Under the pieces are notes generated by a model. That model made no database searches and was not told where the DNA came from. It worked only from the letters and a program-made list of their open reading frames with translations. Shown piece after piece: positions 9,146 through 16,786 of a DNA stretch of 32,528 nucleotides. Origin of the DNA: Candidatus Omnitrophota bacterium (GTDB lineage Bacteria; Omnitrophota; Gorgyraeia; Zapsychrales; JANLHA01); contig JAGLHE010000072.1 of the NCBI GenBank assembly GCA_023143685.1, positions 1-32,528 on the forward strand. The letters run 5' to 3'. The stretch's first letter is position 1; each line of letters starts with the position of its first letter. A program made the translations under genes and the position numbers.

Positions 9146-9174
9146 AATATAACATATTACTAGAGGAAAAACAA
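9146..9174 (-). promoter_or_regulatory. Predicted promoter of giant gene 2
   Basis: TTGTTT (9174-9169) and TATATT (9151-9146) are spaced 17 bp on the minus strand, identical hexamers and spacing to the promoter proposed for the other giant gene. The leader to the ATG at 8994 would be about 145 nt, also the same length. The interval 9043-9190 holds no gene. Confidence 0.45.
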
Positions 9175-9219
9175 GGCAGAGCCGTAAGATATTGAAGATA
9201 AACGACTTAGACCTTCGTG

Positions 9220-9699
9220 TCAACTCTCAATCAATCTTTGAGCACTGGTATCAAGATGAAATTCAACAACATCCCCTGCCTCAAGCCCGAATTCCTTACT
9301 TTTTCCGGCATTCAGCTCTAAAACGTACATCGCGTCTTGACTTGGAACATAACTTGGACAAGGATCCTTCTGGCAAGGGGGGACATTTGCTTCGATATGA
9401 ATAATCCGGCGAGCATAATCCAGCCAAATAATATCTAGCGGGATCAAAGTTTCTTTCATCCAAAACGAATGTTTTCGGCTATCTGAAAAAAGGAACAACA
9501 TGCCACGTTCCGTGTCCAAATATTCGCGATTCTGCAAACCTCGCGCTCGTTCTTCCTGCGTCTGAGCTAATTCCACTTCAATACACTGACCTTTAAAACA
9601 AACCTGGGTGACAGGCCGGGAACCTGTGCAACCAAGGAGAAAAATTGAAAGAAAAAGAAGAATCTGGTATTTGGTATCTGGCATTTTATCTGTGCTCAT
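9220..9699 (-). CDS. DUF192 family lipoprotein
   Basis: 159 residues. The N-terminus is a lipoprotein signal (ILLFLSIFLLGC, lipobox LLGC), so it should be lipid-anchored in the envelope. The body carries DUF192 signatures: ARGLQNREYL, GMLFLF, the FWMKETLIPLDIIWLD core and the final AGD-V. The biochemical role of DUF192 is not settled. The first Met (MSTDK) lies in a short degenerate repeat that also starts the upstream gene; the second Met at 9684 is an equally good start. It is 8 nt from the M48 protease gene and probably cotranscribed with it. Confidence 0.85.
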   Translation of the reverse strand: MSTDKMPDTKYQILLFLSIFLLGCTGSRPVTQVCFKGQCIEVELAQTQEERARGLQNREYLDTERGMLFLFSDSRKHSFWMKETLIPLDIIWLDYARRIIHIEANVPPCQKDPCPSYVPSQDAMYVLELNAGKSKEFGLEAGDVVEFHLDTSAQRLIES

Positions 9700-9712
9700 C
9701 TGCGTTTCTACA
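9685..9712. repeat. Degenerate CATCTGCG repeat between two lipoprotein genes
   Basis: Plus-strand TTTATCTGTGCTCATCTGCG is the same as the start of the longer array at 10485-10556. On the minus strand it supplies the ATGAGCACAGATAAA that reads MSTDK. Confidence 0.7.
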
Positions 9713-10499
9713 GGTCCTGCCCCGTTAAATTCAAATAATCCTTAAATTCCAGTTCGCCTGTAATTTCCTGGTTCACAATTGCTTTACGCTCTTCAATATG
9801 CGGGTGCGTACGAAAGTATCCAAGCTGCCGTAACGGCGCTTTTTCTTGTTCCGCCTTAAGAACGTTAAGCATCCCGATTATCTCTTTCGGATCATACCCT
9901 GCTTTTTGAAGATACTTCACAGCTAATTTATCCGCCTGAAACTCATCTTGACGGGAATACGAAAAGAACAGCGTTGAAAAAGCAGCACTGACACCTTTGA
10001 CTACCTCCCCTTCCCCGGAAGCAACAGCAGCTGCTTGCATCAGCGAATAGCCATAAACGCTTTGCATTTTTTTGATCCCATGCCGCGCGGTAATATGAGC
10101 GACCTCGTGAGCAATAACGCCGGCCAACTGCTCATCGTTCTCTACGCGATCAATCAATCCTTTAAAAATATAAATGTATCCTCCAGGCAAACTCACGGCG
10201 TTGACCTTATCCTCATCAATAACCTTGATCAAATAAACAATATTTTTTCGGTCACACACAGCAACAATACGGCTTAAAATCTTTTCTACCCGTTCGTTGA
10301 TATCAATGTCTGTACTGATTTTATACTTTTCTTCGACTTGTTTAGCAACAGAATCGCCGATTCTCACTTCCTTTTCCGTGCCGTAAAACAGAGTTTCTTC
10401 ACGCCCGGTAGCCAGGTTAAACTCAGTCGCACATCCGGCGAGAAAAAAAAGAAGAAATAAAAAAAAGATATGGCATCTGGTGTTTTTATCTGTGCTCAT
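9708..10499 (-). CDS. M48 family zinc metalloprotease lipoprotein
   Basis: 263 residues. It has a lipoprotein signal ending in LAGC, so it is probably a periplasmic, membrane-anchored protease. The zinc motif HEVAH sits in VIAHEVAHITARHG, and the downstream helix FQADKLAVKYL with the preceding DE supplies the third ligand, as in M48 (BepA/LoiP-like) peptidases. Family members work in envelope protein quality control. There is no alternative Met near the start, so translation must begin at the ATG inside the degenerate repeat, with a weak upstream GGAAAA. It sits between the maf-like gene and the DUF192 lipoprotein, likely in one operon. Confidence 0.9.
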   Translation of the reverse strand: MSTDKNTRCHIFFLFLLFFLAGCATEFNLATGREETLFYGTEKEVRIGDSVAKQVEEKYKISTDIDINERVEKILSRIVAVCDRKNIVYLIKVIDEDKVNAVSLPGGYIYIFKGLIDRVENDEQLAGVIAHEVAHITARHGIKKMQSVYGYSLMQAAAVASGEGEVVKGVSAAFSTLFFSYSRQDEFQADKLAVKYLQKAGYDPKEIIGMLNVLKAEQEKAPLRQLGYFRTHPHIEERKAIVNQEITGELEFKDYLNLTGQDL

Positions 10500-10556
10500 C
10501 TGCGTTTTCCATCTGCGCTCATCCGCGCTTTTTATCAGCGCTCATCTGTGTTTTAC
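10485..10556. repeat. Degenerate CATCTGCGTTT repeat array
   Basis: About four imperfect units of the form CATCTGCGTTTTC / CATCCGCGCTTTTT / CAGCGCTCATCTGTG lie between the Maf-like gene and the M48 gene, overlapping the M48 start codon. A shorter copy lies at 9685-9712. There is no CRISPR-like spacer structure. Confidence 0.75.
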
Positions 10557-11131
10557 AAAATTTCAACCCCAAAGTCCCCCAGCATCACCCTTAACTTTGC
10601 CATCGGCAAACCAATCACATTCGAATAACACCCTTCAATGCGATTAATAAAAAGTCCGCCTCGCCCTTCAATATCAAAACCACCAGCCTTATCTAACGGA
10701 GAGGTCACGCGATGGTACCGGTCAATTTCTTTATCCGACAACTTATGCATAAACACTTTTGTCTTTTCATAATCAACCAACTCATCCTTTGTTGCCGCAT
10801 CTACAACCGCAACTCCTGTGTAAACCCATTGTGGACGAGAAAAAAGGATTTTCAAAATCCGTTTGGCGTCTTTCAAGTCTTTTGGTTTGCCAATAATCTT
10901 GCCGCCTCCGGCATAAACAATGGTATCTGCCCCGACGACAATCCCTTCTTTAAGACGCGCAGCAACGTCATGTGCTTTAAGCAACGCATTATGTTTAACG
11001 AGTGCCGAGCATGTACTCGTAATTTTCTGCACCTCTTTGGCCTTACTTGGCTTCACAGTAAATTTAATACCGGCAAGATCAAAAAGTTTTTTACGTTGTG
11101 CTGATGCTGAAGCGAGAATGATGTTTTTCAT
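10553..11131 (-). CDS. maf: Maf-like nucleoside triphosphate pyrophosphatase
   Basis: 192 residues, the usual Maf length. It starts with the family signature ILASASAQRKKLFDLAGI, has the metal-binding VVGADTIV segment and the DKAGGFDIEGRGG loop. Maf proteins hydrolyse non-canonical or modified NTPs to the monophosphate in the cytoplasm. SAQRKKL replaces the commoner SPRRxxLL, but the Ser and Arg are kept. The gene is in the minus-strand group pyrE-maf-M48-DUF192, separated from pyrE by a 40-bp degenerate repeat. Confidence 0.9.
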   Translation of the reverse strand: MKNIILASASAQRKKLFDLAGIKFTVKPSKAKEVQKITSTCSALVKHNALLKAHDVAARLKEGIVVGADTIVYAGGGKIIGKPKDLKDAKRILKILFSRPQWVYTGVAVVDAATKDELVDYEKTKVFMHKLSDKEIDRYHRVTSPLDKAGGFDIEGRGGLFINRIEGCYSNVIGLPMAKLRVMLGDFGVEIL

Positions 11132-11140
11132 AATAGAAAA

Positions 11141-11180
11141 TCGCTAAACCACGCTAAACTTTACGCGAAACTACGCGAAT
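11141..11180 (+). repeat. 40-bp degenerate repeat, left arm flanking pyrE
   Basis: Four imperfect units of about 10 bp (CGCTAAACCA, CGCTAAACTTTA, CGCGAAACTA, CGCGAAT). The same 40 bp occurs in inverted orientation at 11765-11804, so the pair brackets pyrE. Confidence 0.75.
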
Positions 11181-11743
11181 TAATTGTTTAAAAAGTCTTC
11201 TGCGGTAAAAATTGAGACGAGCTCAACACCTTTGGCTACGACTGCTTCTTTGGCTCCTTCTCCCCGGTCGACAATACAGATCGCTTTTTTCGCGCGCATC
11301 CCTGCTTTCGCCAAAACATCAATCGACTCAACAAAAGCCTTACCTGTTGTAGCCACATCATCGACCAGGACAACCTCAGCATTGTCCGGCAAAAGCGGGC
11401 CTTCAATTTGCTGCTGTTTACCATGCGCCTTCGGTGCTTTACGGATAATAAAAGTTTTAAGCGGTTGGCCCGCCTGATGGCTTAATACATTTAACGCTCC
11501 TAAAAATGGATCCGCGCCAAGTGTCGGCCCACCAATCGCGTCATATGTTTCGTCCTTAACCATATCCAAAATAATCTTCGCGCAAAAATACGCCCCATCT
11601 GAACTTAACGTAATCCGTCGCGCGTCAATGTAATAGTCACTTTCCTTACCTGAAGAAAGAATAATCTTCTCTTTAAAAAAAGCTTTCTCCTTTAAGATTT
11701 GAAACAATTGGTCTCGGTCTTCGTGACAACAATTACAACTCAT
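11180..11743 (-). CDS. pyrE: Orotate phosphoribosyltransferase
   Basis: 187 residues. It converts orotate and PRPP to OMP in pyrimidine synthesis. The PRPP-binding loop VVLVDDVATTG is at residues 124-134, and the catalytic flexible loop RKAPKAHG at 101-108. The early IILSSGKESDYYIDARRI segment is the usual PyrE substrate region. A short Cys/His-rich N-terminus (MSCNCCHED) is unusual and could bind metal or simply be drift. SD AAGGA lies 8 nt before the ATG. It is divergent from comF across a 97-bp gap. Confidence 0.93.
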   Translation of the reverse strand: MSCNCCHEDRDQLFQILKEKAFFKEKIILSSGKESDYYIDARRITLSSDGAYFCAKIILDMVKDETYDAIGGPTLGADPFLGALNVLSHQAGQPLKTFIIRKAPKAHGKQQQIEGPLLPDNAEVVLVDDVATTGKAFVESIDVLAKAGMRAKKAICIVDRGEGAKEAVVAKGVELVSIFTAEDFLNN

Positions 11744-11764
11744 AGTGCATCCTTTCGATTAACA

Positions 11765-11804
11765 TTTCGCGTTGTTTAGCGTAAAGTTTAGCATGGTTTA
11801 GCAA
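11765..11804 (-). repeat. 40-bp degenerate repeat, right arm flanking pyrE
   Basis: Read on the minus strand this matches 11141-11180 with only a few differences (TTGCTAAACCATGCTAAAC versus TCGCTAAACCACGCTAAAC). It lies in the divergent pyrE/comF intergenic region. Confidence 0.75.
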
Positions 11805-11806
11805 CC

Positions 11807-11834
11807 TTGACATTAACTTTTTTCTTGATAAGAT
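11807..11834 (+). promoter_or_regulatory. Predicted comF promoter (probably leaderless transcript)
   Basis: A perfect -35 TTGACA (11807-11812), a 16-bp spacer and -10 TAAGAT (11829-11834). Transcription would start at or within a base or two of the ATG at 11841. No Shine-Dalgarno sequence lies upstream of that ATG, which fits leaderless translation. Confidence 0.5.
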
Positions 11835-11840
11835 ACTCAC

Positions 11841-12584
11841 ATGATCAAGCGTTTAATACACGGCTTGATTGATCTTATTTATCCCCCGGTTTGTATTTTA
11901 TGTCGCACCCCGATTCCATCCCCTTTTCAGACACAAAACCCGGATCAATTATGCCTTGGCTGTCACAACTCTATCCCCAAGAACAGGCCTCCTTTTTGCG
12001 CCCAATGCTCCAGGCCATTACAAGACCCGTCCCGTGCTTTATGTAAATATTGTCAACGCACAGATTACTACTTTGACTATTCACTTAGCGCATGCCTTTA
12101 CAATCCCACGATGCAGAATATTATTCACCTTTTCAAATACGGACGGAAAACCGCTCTGCGCCACACATTTACAAAGCTCATGATTAACTTCTTAAACGAT
12201 TACCATTTTGACCTTAAAGATTTTGACCTTATTGTCCCAGTGCCTCTGCATCCCTGGCGACTCTACAAAAGGGGATTCAACCAATCCCTTTTACTTGCTG
12301 ATCTTATTTCTGCACATTTGGGCATCCCTATTTCCTCAAACAATCTCATACGCGGCCACTACACCAAAAACCAGGCCAAAATCAGCAAAAAAGAACGCTG
12401 GACAAATATACAAGGCGCCTTTAAAATAAAATCTTCTTGTGAATTTGTCGACAAGAATATTCTTATTATTGACGATTTGATGACAACCGGAGCCACAACC
12501 TCCGAAATCGCCCGGGTGCTAAAGGGCGCCGGCGCACAAAAAGTGTGTGTTTTAACACCGGCGATTACGATGAAAACAGATTAA
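11841..12584 (+). CDS. comF: ComF family phosphoribosyltransferase-like protein
   Basis: 247 residues. The N-terminal third has CxxC pairs (CILC, CLGC, CAQC, CKYC) typical of the ComF double zinc ribbon. The C-terminal half is a PRTase-fold domain with the PRPP motif ILIIDDLMTTGATTSE. ComF proteins take part in DNA uptake and recombination in competent bacteria, but many non-competent species keep them with an unclear role. The stop TAA overlaps the ATG of the next gene, so comF, lptF and lptG are probably one transcript. Confidence 0.9.
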   Translation: MIKRLIHGLIDLIYPPVCILCRTPIPSPFQTQNPDQLCLGCHNSIPKNRPPFCAQCSRPLQDPSRALCKYCQRTDYYFDYSLSACLYNPTMQNIIHLFKYGRKTALRHTFTKLMINFLNDYHFDLKDFDLIVPVPLHPWRLYKRGFNQSLLLADLISAHLGIPISSNNLIRGHYTKNQAKISKKERWTNIQGAFKIKSSCEFVDKNILIIDDLMTTGATTSEIARVLKGAGAQKVCVLTPAITMKTD

Positions 12585-13675
12585 TGAAAACTTTACGTTC
12601 CTACATCCTATTTGAATGTATTCTCCCATTTTTCCTCGCGTTAGGCGTTTTAACTTGCGTATTTCTTCTTGGCAACCTTGTTCAGCTAACCCACATGGTT
12701 ATCAACAAAGGAGTCAGCCTGGCAGTCGTAGGAAAAATTTTTCTTCTCTACATCCCTACGCTTCTGGGCTATACAATGCCATTTGCCTGTTTAGCCAGTA
12801 TTATCATGGCCTTTAGTCGTTTATCAAATGATAACGAAATTATCGCAATCCGCGCCAGCGGCATTTATCTCAAACGCCTTCTGGTGCCTTTATTTGTTAT
12901 TGGCATAATTTTTAGTTTGATTTCCTTTATCTTAAACGACCGTGTCATCCCTTACACCCATCACGAACAGAAAAAAATGTTCAAAATCCTCGGCGGAAGC
13001 AATCCGACCGCCCTTTTAGAACCTGGTGTTTTTATTAACTCTTTTGATGGTAAAGTTATCTTTATCCATAAAATTAACGGCACAAAGATGCAAAATGTTA
13101 CGATTTGGCTGCCGCAACCAGATGGAAAGCCAACGCGCACGATCATCTCCAAAAAAGGTGAATTTATTCAGATCCCGGAAAAAAAACAAATCCTGCTTAA
13201 ACTCATTGACGGGACTTCGGACGAAGCAGACTTAAAGAATCCGAATAATTTTTATAAACTCAATTTCAAAAACTTATTTATTACGCTGGATACATCCAAG
13301 CACGCACAGAAGGTCAAAAAGAAACCTAAAGGAATGAGTTTAAAAGAGCTGAAAAACGAAATGAACCGGCTCGGCATGCTGATGGTAGACTCTTCCCGTA
13401 TTGAAACAGAATATTACAGAAAAATTGCCTGGTCATTTTCGCCGCTTATTTTTATCTTATTAGGTTTCCCTTTAGCTGTAATCACAAATAGACGCGCGAA
13501 AACAGCTAATTGGATTATTACTATTTTATTTGCCAGCGCGTATTATCTTCTCTCGTTAGGATGTGAAGCGTTAAGCATTGAACAAATTGCAGCCCCAAAC
13601 ATTATTATGTGGGGGCCCGATGTGCTTGGCGGGTTCACCGCGTTGATTTTAAATTATCGATTAAATAGAATTTAA
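12584..13675 (+). CDS. lptF: LPS export permease, LptF type
   Basis: 363 residues. LptF and LptG are the inner-membrane permeases of the LptB2FG transporter that extracts lipopolysaccharide. It has N-terminal transmembrane segments (ILFECILPFFLALGVLTCVF; YIPTLLGYTMPFACLASIIMAFS), a coupling segment NDNEIIAIRASGI, a central periplasmic beta-rich domain about 130-265, and C-terminal membrane segments (SPLIFILLGFPLAV; IITILFASAYYLLSLG). I chose the ATG at 12584 because it overlaps the comF stop (TAATG) and matches the usual LptF start. Assignment as F rather than G rests on order only. Confidence 0.85.
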   Translation: MKTLRSYILFECILPFFLALGVLTCVFLLGNLVQLTHMVINKGVSLAVVGKIFLLYIPTLLGYTMPFACLASIIMAFSRLSNDNEIIAIRASGIYLKRLLVPLFVIGIIFSLISFILNDRVIPYTHHEQKKMFKILGGSNPTALLEPGVFINSFDGKVIFIHKINGTKMQNVTIWLPQPDGKPTRTIISKKGEFIQIPEKKQILLKLIDGTSDEADLKNPNNFYKLNFKNLFITLDTSKHAQKVKKKPKGMSLKELKNEMNRLGMLMVDSSRIETEYYRKIAWSFSPLIFILLGFPLAVITNRRAKTANWIITILFASAYYLLSLGCEALSIEQIAAPNIIMWGPDVLGGFTALILNYRLNRI

Positions 13676-13741
13676 AAAAACACAAGATTAAAAGTTCCAG
13701 GCAAAAAACAAAACTTGTTCTTCGGGCTTTAAAATTTTACT

Positions 13742-14842
13742 ATGCGCATTCTCGACCGTTACATTACAAAATCCATCCTCATTGTCTTCTTTTTTTCGAT
13801 AATGATTTTCTGCCTTCTCTTTCTTTTAATAGACTCGGCGTCTAATTTGGATGAATTCATTGACCGTAAAACTCCGATGGCAATCCTTTTTCAATATTAT
13901 CTGGCTTACCTTCCGACGATCATTATCCAGACATCTTCTTTAGCCTGTTTAATAGCCGTCTTATTTGCGTTTACAGACCTTAACGCGCATAACGAAATCA
14001 TTGTTTTACGTGCCAGCGGGTTAAGTTTCTGGAAAATTGCAAAACCCGCTCTTTGGTTTAGCTGTATCGTGGCCGCGCTTGTTTTTATGGTCAACGAACA
14101 ATACATTCCGTCTTTTGAAGAGAAAAAAAGGGCTATTGAGAATGAAAATATGATACTGGAAATTGACCGTGCCAGGCAAAAGGCCAAAATCAAAGGCCTC
14201 ACCTTTTATGGGCTTAAGAACCGGCTTTATTTTATTGATTCTTTTGATCCCAACACCTACGAGATTGAAAATATCACCATCATCGGATACGACGGTCAGC
14301 AGAATATCAAAGAAAAAATCGTTGCCCTTAACGGCAAGTGGACCGGGTTAGCGTGGAAATTTTTCAGGTGCCACATTACAACCTTCCCTAAATCAGCGGG
14401 TGAAAAAACAAAAATCAAGGTGTACCAGGAAAAACTCCTGGACATCAAAGAAACCCCAACTGATTTTCTTAAACAACGATTAAATGTTTCTTCAATGAAC
14501 ATCTCCCAGCTAAGAAGTTACATCACGCGGTTTGCCAGCAGCGGGGCAAAGCGCGCGCTCAATAATTTGCGCGTGGATTTCCACCAGAAAATCGCGTTTC
14601 CATTTGGGATTATTGTGATTGTTCTGGTGGGGCTGCCGCTTGCGTTAATGACAGGCCGGCGTCGGGCTCAGACTTTTGTTTCCCTGGGGCTTGCAATTAC
14701 AATTGGATTTCTTTACTACGTGTGTAACGCGGTCGGGTTAGCGTTAGGGAAAGGCGCATTTTTCCCGCCGATACTTGCTGCCTGGAGTACGCCTCTGATT
14801 TTTACCGGCATTGCGATTAGCATGATCAAGTCAAAGTTTTAA
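13742..14842 (+). CDS. lptG: LPS export permease, LptG type
   Basis: 366 residues, same architecture as the preceding permease: MRILDRYITKSILIVFFFSIMIF at the start, the coupling helix NAHNEIIVLRASGLSFWKI, a periplasmic domain at about 125-265, then three C-terminal helices beginning PFGIIVIVLVGLPLALMTGRR. It should pair with LptF in the LPS extractor. The 66-bp gap to lptF has no obvious terminator or strong SD, so the start rests on homology-like features rather than the RBS. Confidence 0.85.
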   Translation: MRILDRYITKSILIVFFFSIMIFCLLFLLIDSASNLDEFIDRKTPMAILFQYYLAYLPTIIIQTSSLACLIAVLFAFTDLNAHNEIIVLRASGLSFWKIAKPALWFSCIVAALVFMVNEQYIPSFEEKKRAIENENMILEIDRARQKAKIKGLTFYGLKNRLYFIDSFDPNTYEIENITIIGYDGQQNIKEKIVALNGKWTGLAWKFFRCHITTFPKSAGEKTKIKVYQEKLLDIKETPTDFLKQRLNVSSMNISQLRSYITRFASSGAKRALNNLRVDFHQKIAFPFGIIVIVLVGLPLALMTGRRRAQTFVSLGLAITIGFLYYVCNAVGLALGKGAFFPPILAAWSTPLIFTGIAISMIKSKF

Positions 14843-14868
14843 GAAACCACATTCAAAATTCCGATACT

Positions 14869-14966
14869 ACAAGAAAGTTCGCCTTTTAATTTTGCAAGCT
14901 CACGTCTTCTTTAGCTGACGTGTAGGAACGTATGTTTGTCTGTTTTATACTTTCCTATACTGTAAA
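14869..14966. mobile_element. Palindromic element, copy 1 (intergenic)
   Basis: Begins CAAGAAAGTTCGCC and ends TTTCCTATACTG, like the two copies at 23007 and 24392. It keeps the 11-bp inverted arms TAGGAACGTAT / ATACTTTCCTA with one mismatch, and an independent 6-bp stem CACGTC/GACGTG. It is the most diverged copy. It lies between the convergent ends of lptG and the Rrf2 gene, and the frame used in the other copies has a stop codon here. Confidence 0.8.
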
Positions 14967-14986
14967 AAAAATTAGAGATAGCACAG

Positions 14987-15014
14987 AAAGACAAGGGACA
15001 CTGGACCTGTCTTT
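14987..15014. terminator. Possible terminator between convergent lptG and Rrf2 genes
   Basis: The inverted repeat AAAGACA / TGTCTTT with a 14-nt loop is followed by a short T-rich stretch on the plus strand. It lies directly before the Rrf2 stop. The stem is short and AT-rich, so this is weak. Confidence 0.3.
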
Positions 15015-15016
15015 TC

Positions 15017-15421
15017 CTATTCACACTCCAACAAAGAAGCTATTGTTATCTGTTTCAATTCTGATACAACTGTTTTTTCTATATTTTTAATCTTTTTTCG
15101 GACAGAACACTTCCTTGTGTCCGGGCATTCCTTTTTCTTTAAAAAACATTCCGTAAAAGTAATCTTGCCTTGAAATATTTCTATTAAATCGGCAAGGATT
15201 ATTTTCTTCGCGGGAACAGCAAGCAAGAATCCTCCTCTATTCCCCTTTATTGACCTAAGCACTCCTTGTTTTTGCAGAACCTGCAATATCTTTCTCAAAA
15301 ACGGACGAGGCAAACCAAGCTTCTTTTCTATCTCAGCAACACTAACAACACCATCTCCGGCACTTGCAATATACATAAGCGCTCTAATAGCATAATCTGT
15401 ATCTCTTGTGATTAATTTCAT
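15017..15421 (-). CDS. Rrf2 family transcriptional regulator
   Basis: 134 residues. The N-terminal winged helix-turn-helix runs to about residue 70 (DTDYAIRALMYIAS, the recognition region LPRPFLRKILQVLQKQGVL, and the wing SIKGNRGGFLLA). Three cysteines, C92, C99 and C105, are placed as in the Fe-S-binding Rrf2 proteins (IscR/NsrR type), so it may sense redox state or nitric oxide. It is the last gene of the oxygen-detoxification operon and overlaps the glycosylase stop (ATGA). It is a plausible autoregulator of the operon through the inverted repeat in the promoter at 23893. Confidence 0.88.
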   Translation of the reverse strand: MKLITRDTDYAIRALMYIASAGDGVVSVAEIEKKLGLPRPFLRKILQVLQKQGVLRSIKGNRGGFLLAVPAKKIILADLIEIFQGKITFTECFLKKKECPDTRKCSVRKKIKNIEKTVVSELKQITIASLLECE

Positions 15422-16050
15422 TTAAATATCTCACCTGTTTCTGATGACCAGAACAAAAGGTCAAGCTCATCCATCGGGATGCCTATCTTCCCTGAAAACT
15501 TCTTAAGCTCATTTTCCAGAAATAAATATTGTGTACCGGTTATATTCTTTGGACATTGCGGAACAATACCATACCGCACCATGTTTCTCAAAATATGCAC
15601 GTCAAGTATAGCGAAATCGCGGCCGAAACCTATATTTCTCAAGAAATGGCTGGCTTCTTTAAAACCCAAACCTTTCACATTACGAACAAACCAATCACGA
15701 GTTTCAGAAATATTGTTTATATTTATCTTGTCTTTTATTTTTAGTGAACCTTTTATACAAAAAGATTTGTGGGCCTCAACAATATACCGAGCCTTATTAT
15801 TCGGAAACCGGACACCCTTCAAACCATCCCTTATCTGCGCAATATTCCCTTTGTAGAGAATACCTTTTTTTGTTAAATCAGAAATTGCCTTATCGCAATA
15901 AACCGCCTTTGACTGTGGCGTACATATACAAAAACAAAGTTCACTAAAAATTACTTTATCTGATTTCTCCCAAACAGCCCTAAACTCATCCAATCTCTTT
16001 TTTATATCTGTCTTTTTCTTTTTATATTCCGGGAAAAGTTCTTGCGGCAT
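15418..16050 (-). CDS. N-glycosylase/DNA lyase, Ogg2 type
   Basis: 210 residues from the ATG at 16050, directly after the desulfoferrodoxin stop; an earlier in-frame ATG at 16071 would overlap that gene. The helix-hairpin-helix VKGLGFKEASHFLRNIG at 125-141 contains the catalytic lysine K131, and D150 in FAILDVHILRNM fits the catalytic Asp. Members of this family, best known in archaea and some anaerobes, excise 8-oxoguanine and nick the strand. Its place inside an operon for superoxide and peroxide removal fits repair of oxidised DNA. Confidence 0.85.
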   Translation of the reverse strand: MPQELFPEYKKKKTDIKKRLDEFRAVWEKSDKVIFSELCFCICTPQSKAVYCDKAISDLTKKGILYKGNIAQIRDGLKGVRFPNNKARYIVEAHKSFCIKGSLKIKDKININNISETRDWFVRNVKGLGFKEASHFLRNIGFGRDFAILDVHILRNMVRYGIVPQCPKNITGTQYLFLENELKKFSGKIGIPMDELDLLFWSSETGEIFK

Positions 16051-16051
16051 A

Positions 16052-16429
16052 TTAACTTTTCCATAGCCCATGTATTGTGCAAAATTCCCTAACCTCTATT
16101 ACATCTGATTTTTTTACGCAAAATTCTGCTTCCGGCTTCTGTCCCGGGCTTAATTCCGCCCTCATAACTTTATCCTGCGTCAAAACTTCGATGCACTTGA
16201 TATAATGCTTTTCTTCCATCGGGTGCTCAACGCTTCCCACCTTTACTTTAATACAACAGTCTGCTTCTTCGACGACCGGAACGTGTTTTTCTCCTCCCGC
16301 ATCTTCTGTTTTTGGCTCAAGCTTTACCATTGGCTGATTACAACATACCAGCGAAGGTTGCCCCTCATTTACAACTTCAACAACATTACCGCAAACTTCA
16401 CAGCGATATAATTCTCTTAATTGTGTCAT
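16052..16429 (-). CDS. dfx: Desulfoferrodoxin (superoxide reductase, 2Fe type)
   Basis: 125 residues. It reduces superoxide to hydrogen peroxide without making oxygen, usually with electrons from rubredoxin. The N-terminal desulforedoxin-like domain has C10, C13, C29 and C30 for centre I. The catalytic centre II has H49 (next to K48 in EKHVP), H69, H75, C117 and H120 (CTIHG). A GGAGG SD precedes the ATG. Rubredoxin, the likely electron donor, and rubrerythrin, which removes the peroxide product, are in the same operon. Confidence 0.95.
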   Translation of the reverse strand: MTQLRELYRCEVCGNVVEVVNEGQPSLVCCNQPMVKLEPKTEDAGGEKHVPVVEEADCCIKVKVGSVEHPMEEKHYIKCIEVLTQDKVMRAELSPGQKPEAEFCVKKSDVIEVREFCTIHGLWKS

Positions 16430-16465
16430 GACACACCTCCTTTTAATTTTACTTTTACCGTATCC

Positions 16466-16786
16466 TTAAAACGTTACAACTTTATCGCTTTCTTTAATGA
16501 TATCATACATGTCTTTCATAGTTGAAATCGGGCACATCTTTGACCCTTCCTGCTCCCGGGATGTGATACAGGTGCCACAGGCATAAATCTTCCCGCCGGA
16601 TTGCATAAACTTTTCTGCCTGTTCTACGGTATTAAATTTATCCGTGCTGATTTTCTGATATTCAACACCCTTACCCATAAAAAAGATTTTTACTTCATCC
16701 TCCTGCCCAAGCGCGAAATTCGCGTAGCGGATCACATTCCAACATGTTTCCGCATCATTACTTGATATAACCACGCCTATTTTCAT
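16466..16786 (-). CDS. DsrE family protein
   Basis: 106 residues with the DsrE/DsrF fold pattern: MKIGVVISSND, ANFALGQEDEVKIFFMGKGVE, and the cysteine segment IYACGTCITSR with C70 and C73. Relatives carry sulfur as persulfide or have unknown roles in anaerobes. The ATG overlaps the stop of the ferredoxin gene, implying translational coupling and a possible joint redox or sulfur-transfer role. Confidence 0.85.
   Translation of the reverse strand: MKIGVVISSNDAETCWNVIRYANFALGQEDEVKIFFMGKGVEYQKISTDKFNTVEQAEKFMQSGGKIYACGTCITSREQEGSKMCPISTMKDMYDIIKESDKVVTF

Noticed and set aside
16051-16071. Earlier ATG for the DNA glycosylase
   Set aside because: It would overlap the end of desulfoferrodoxin and lacks an SD; the ATG at 16050 follows the stop directly. 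Not excluded.
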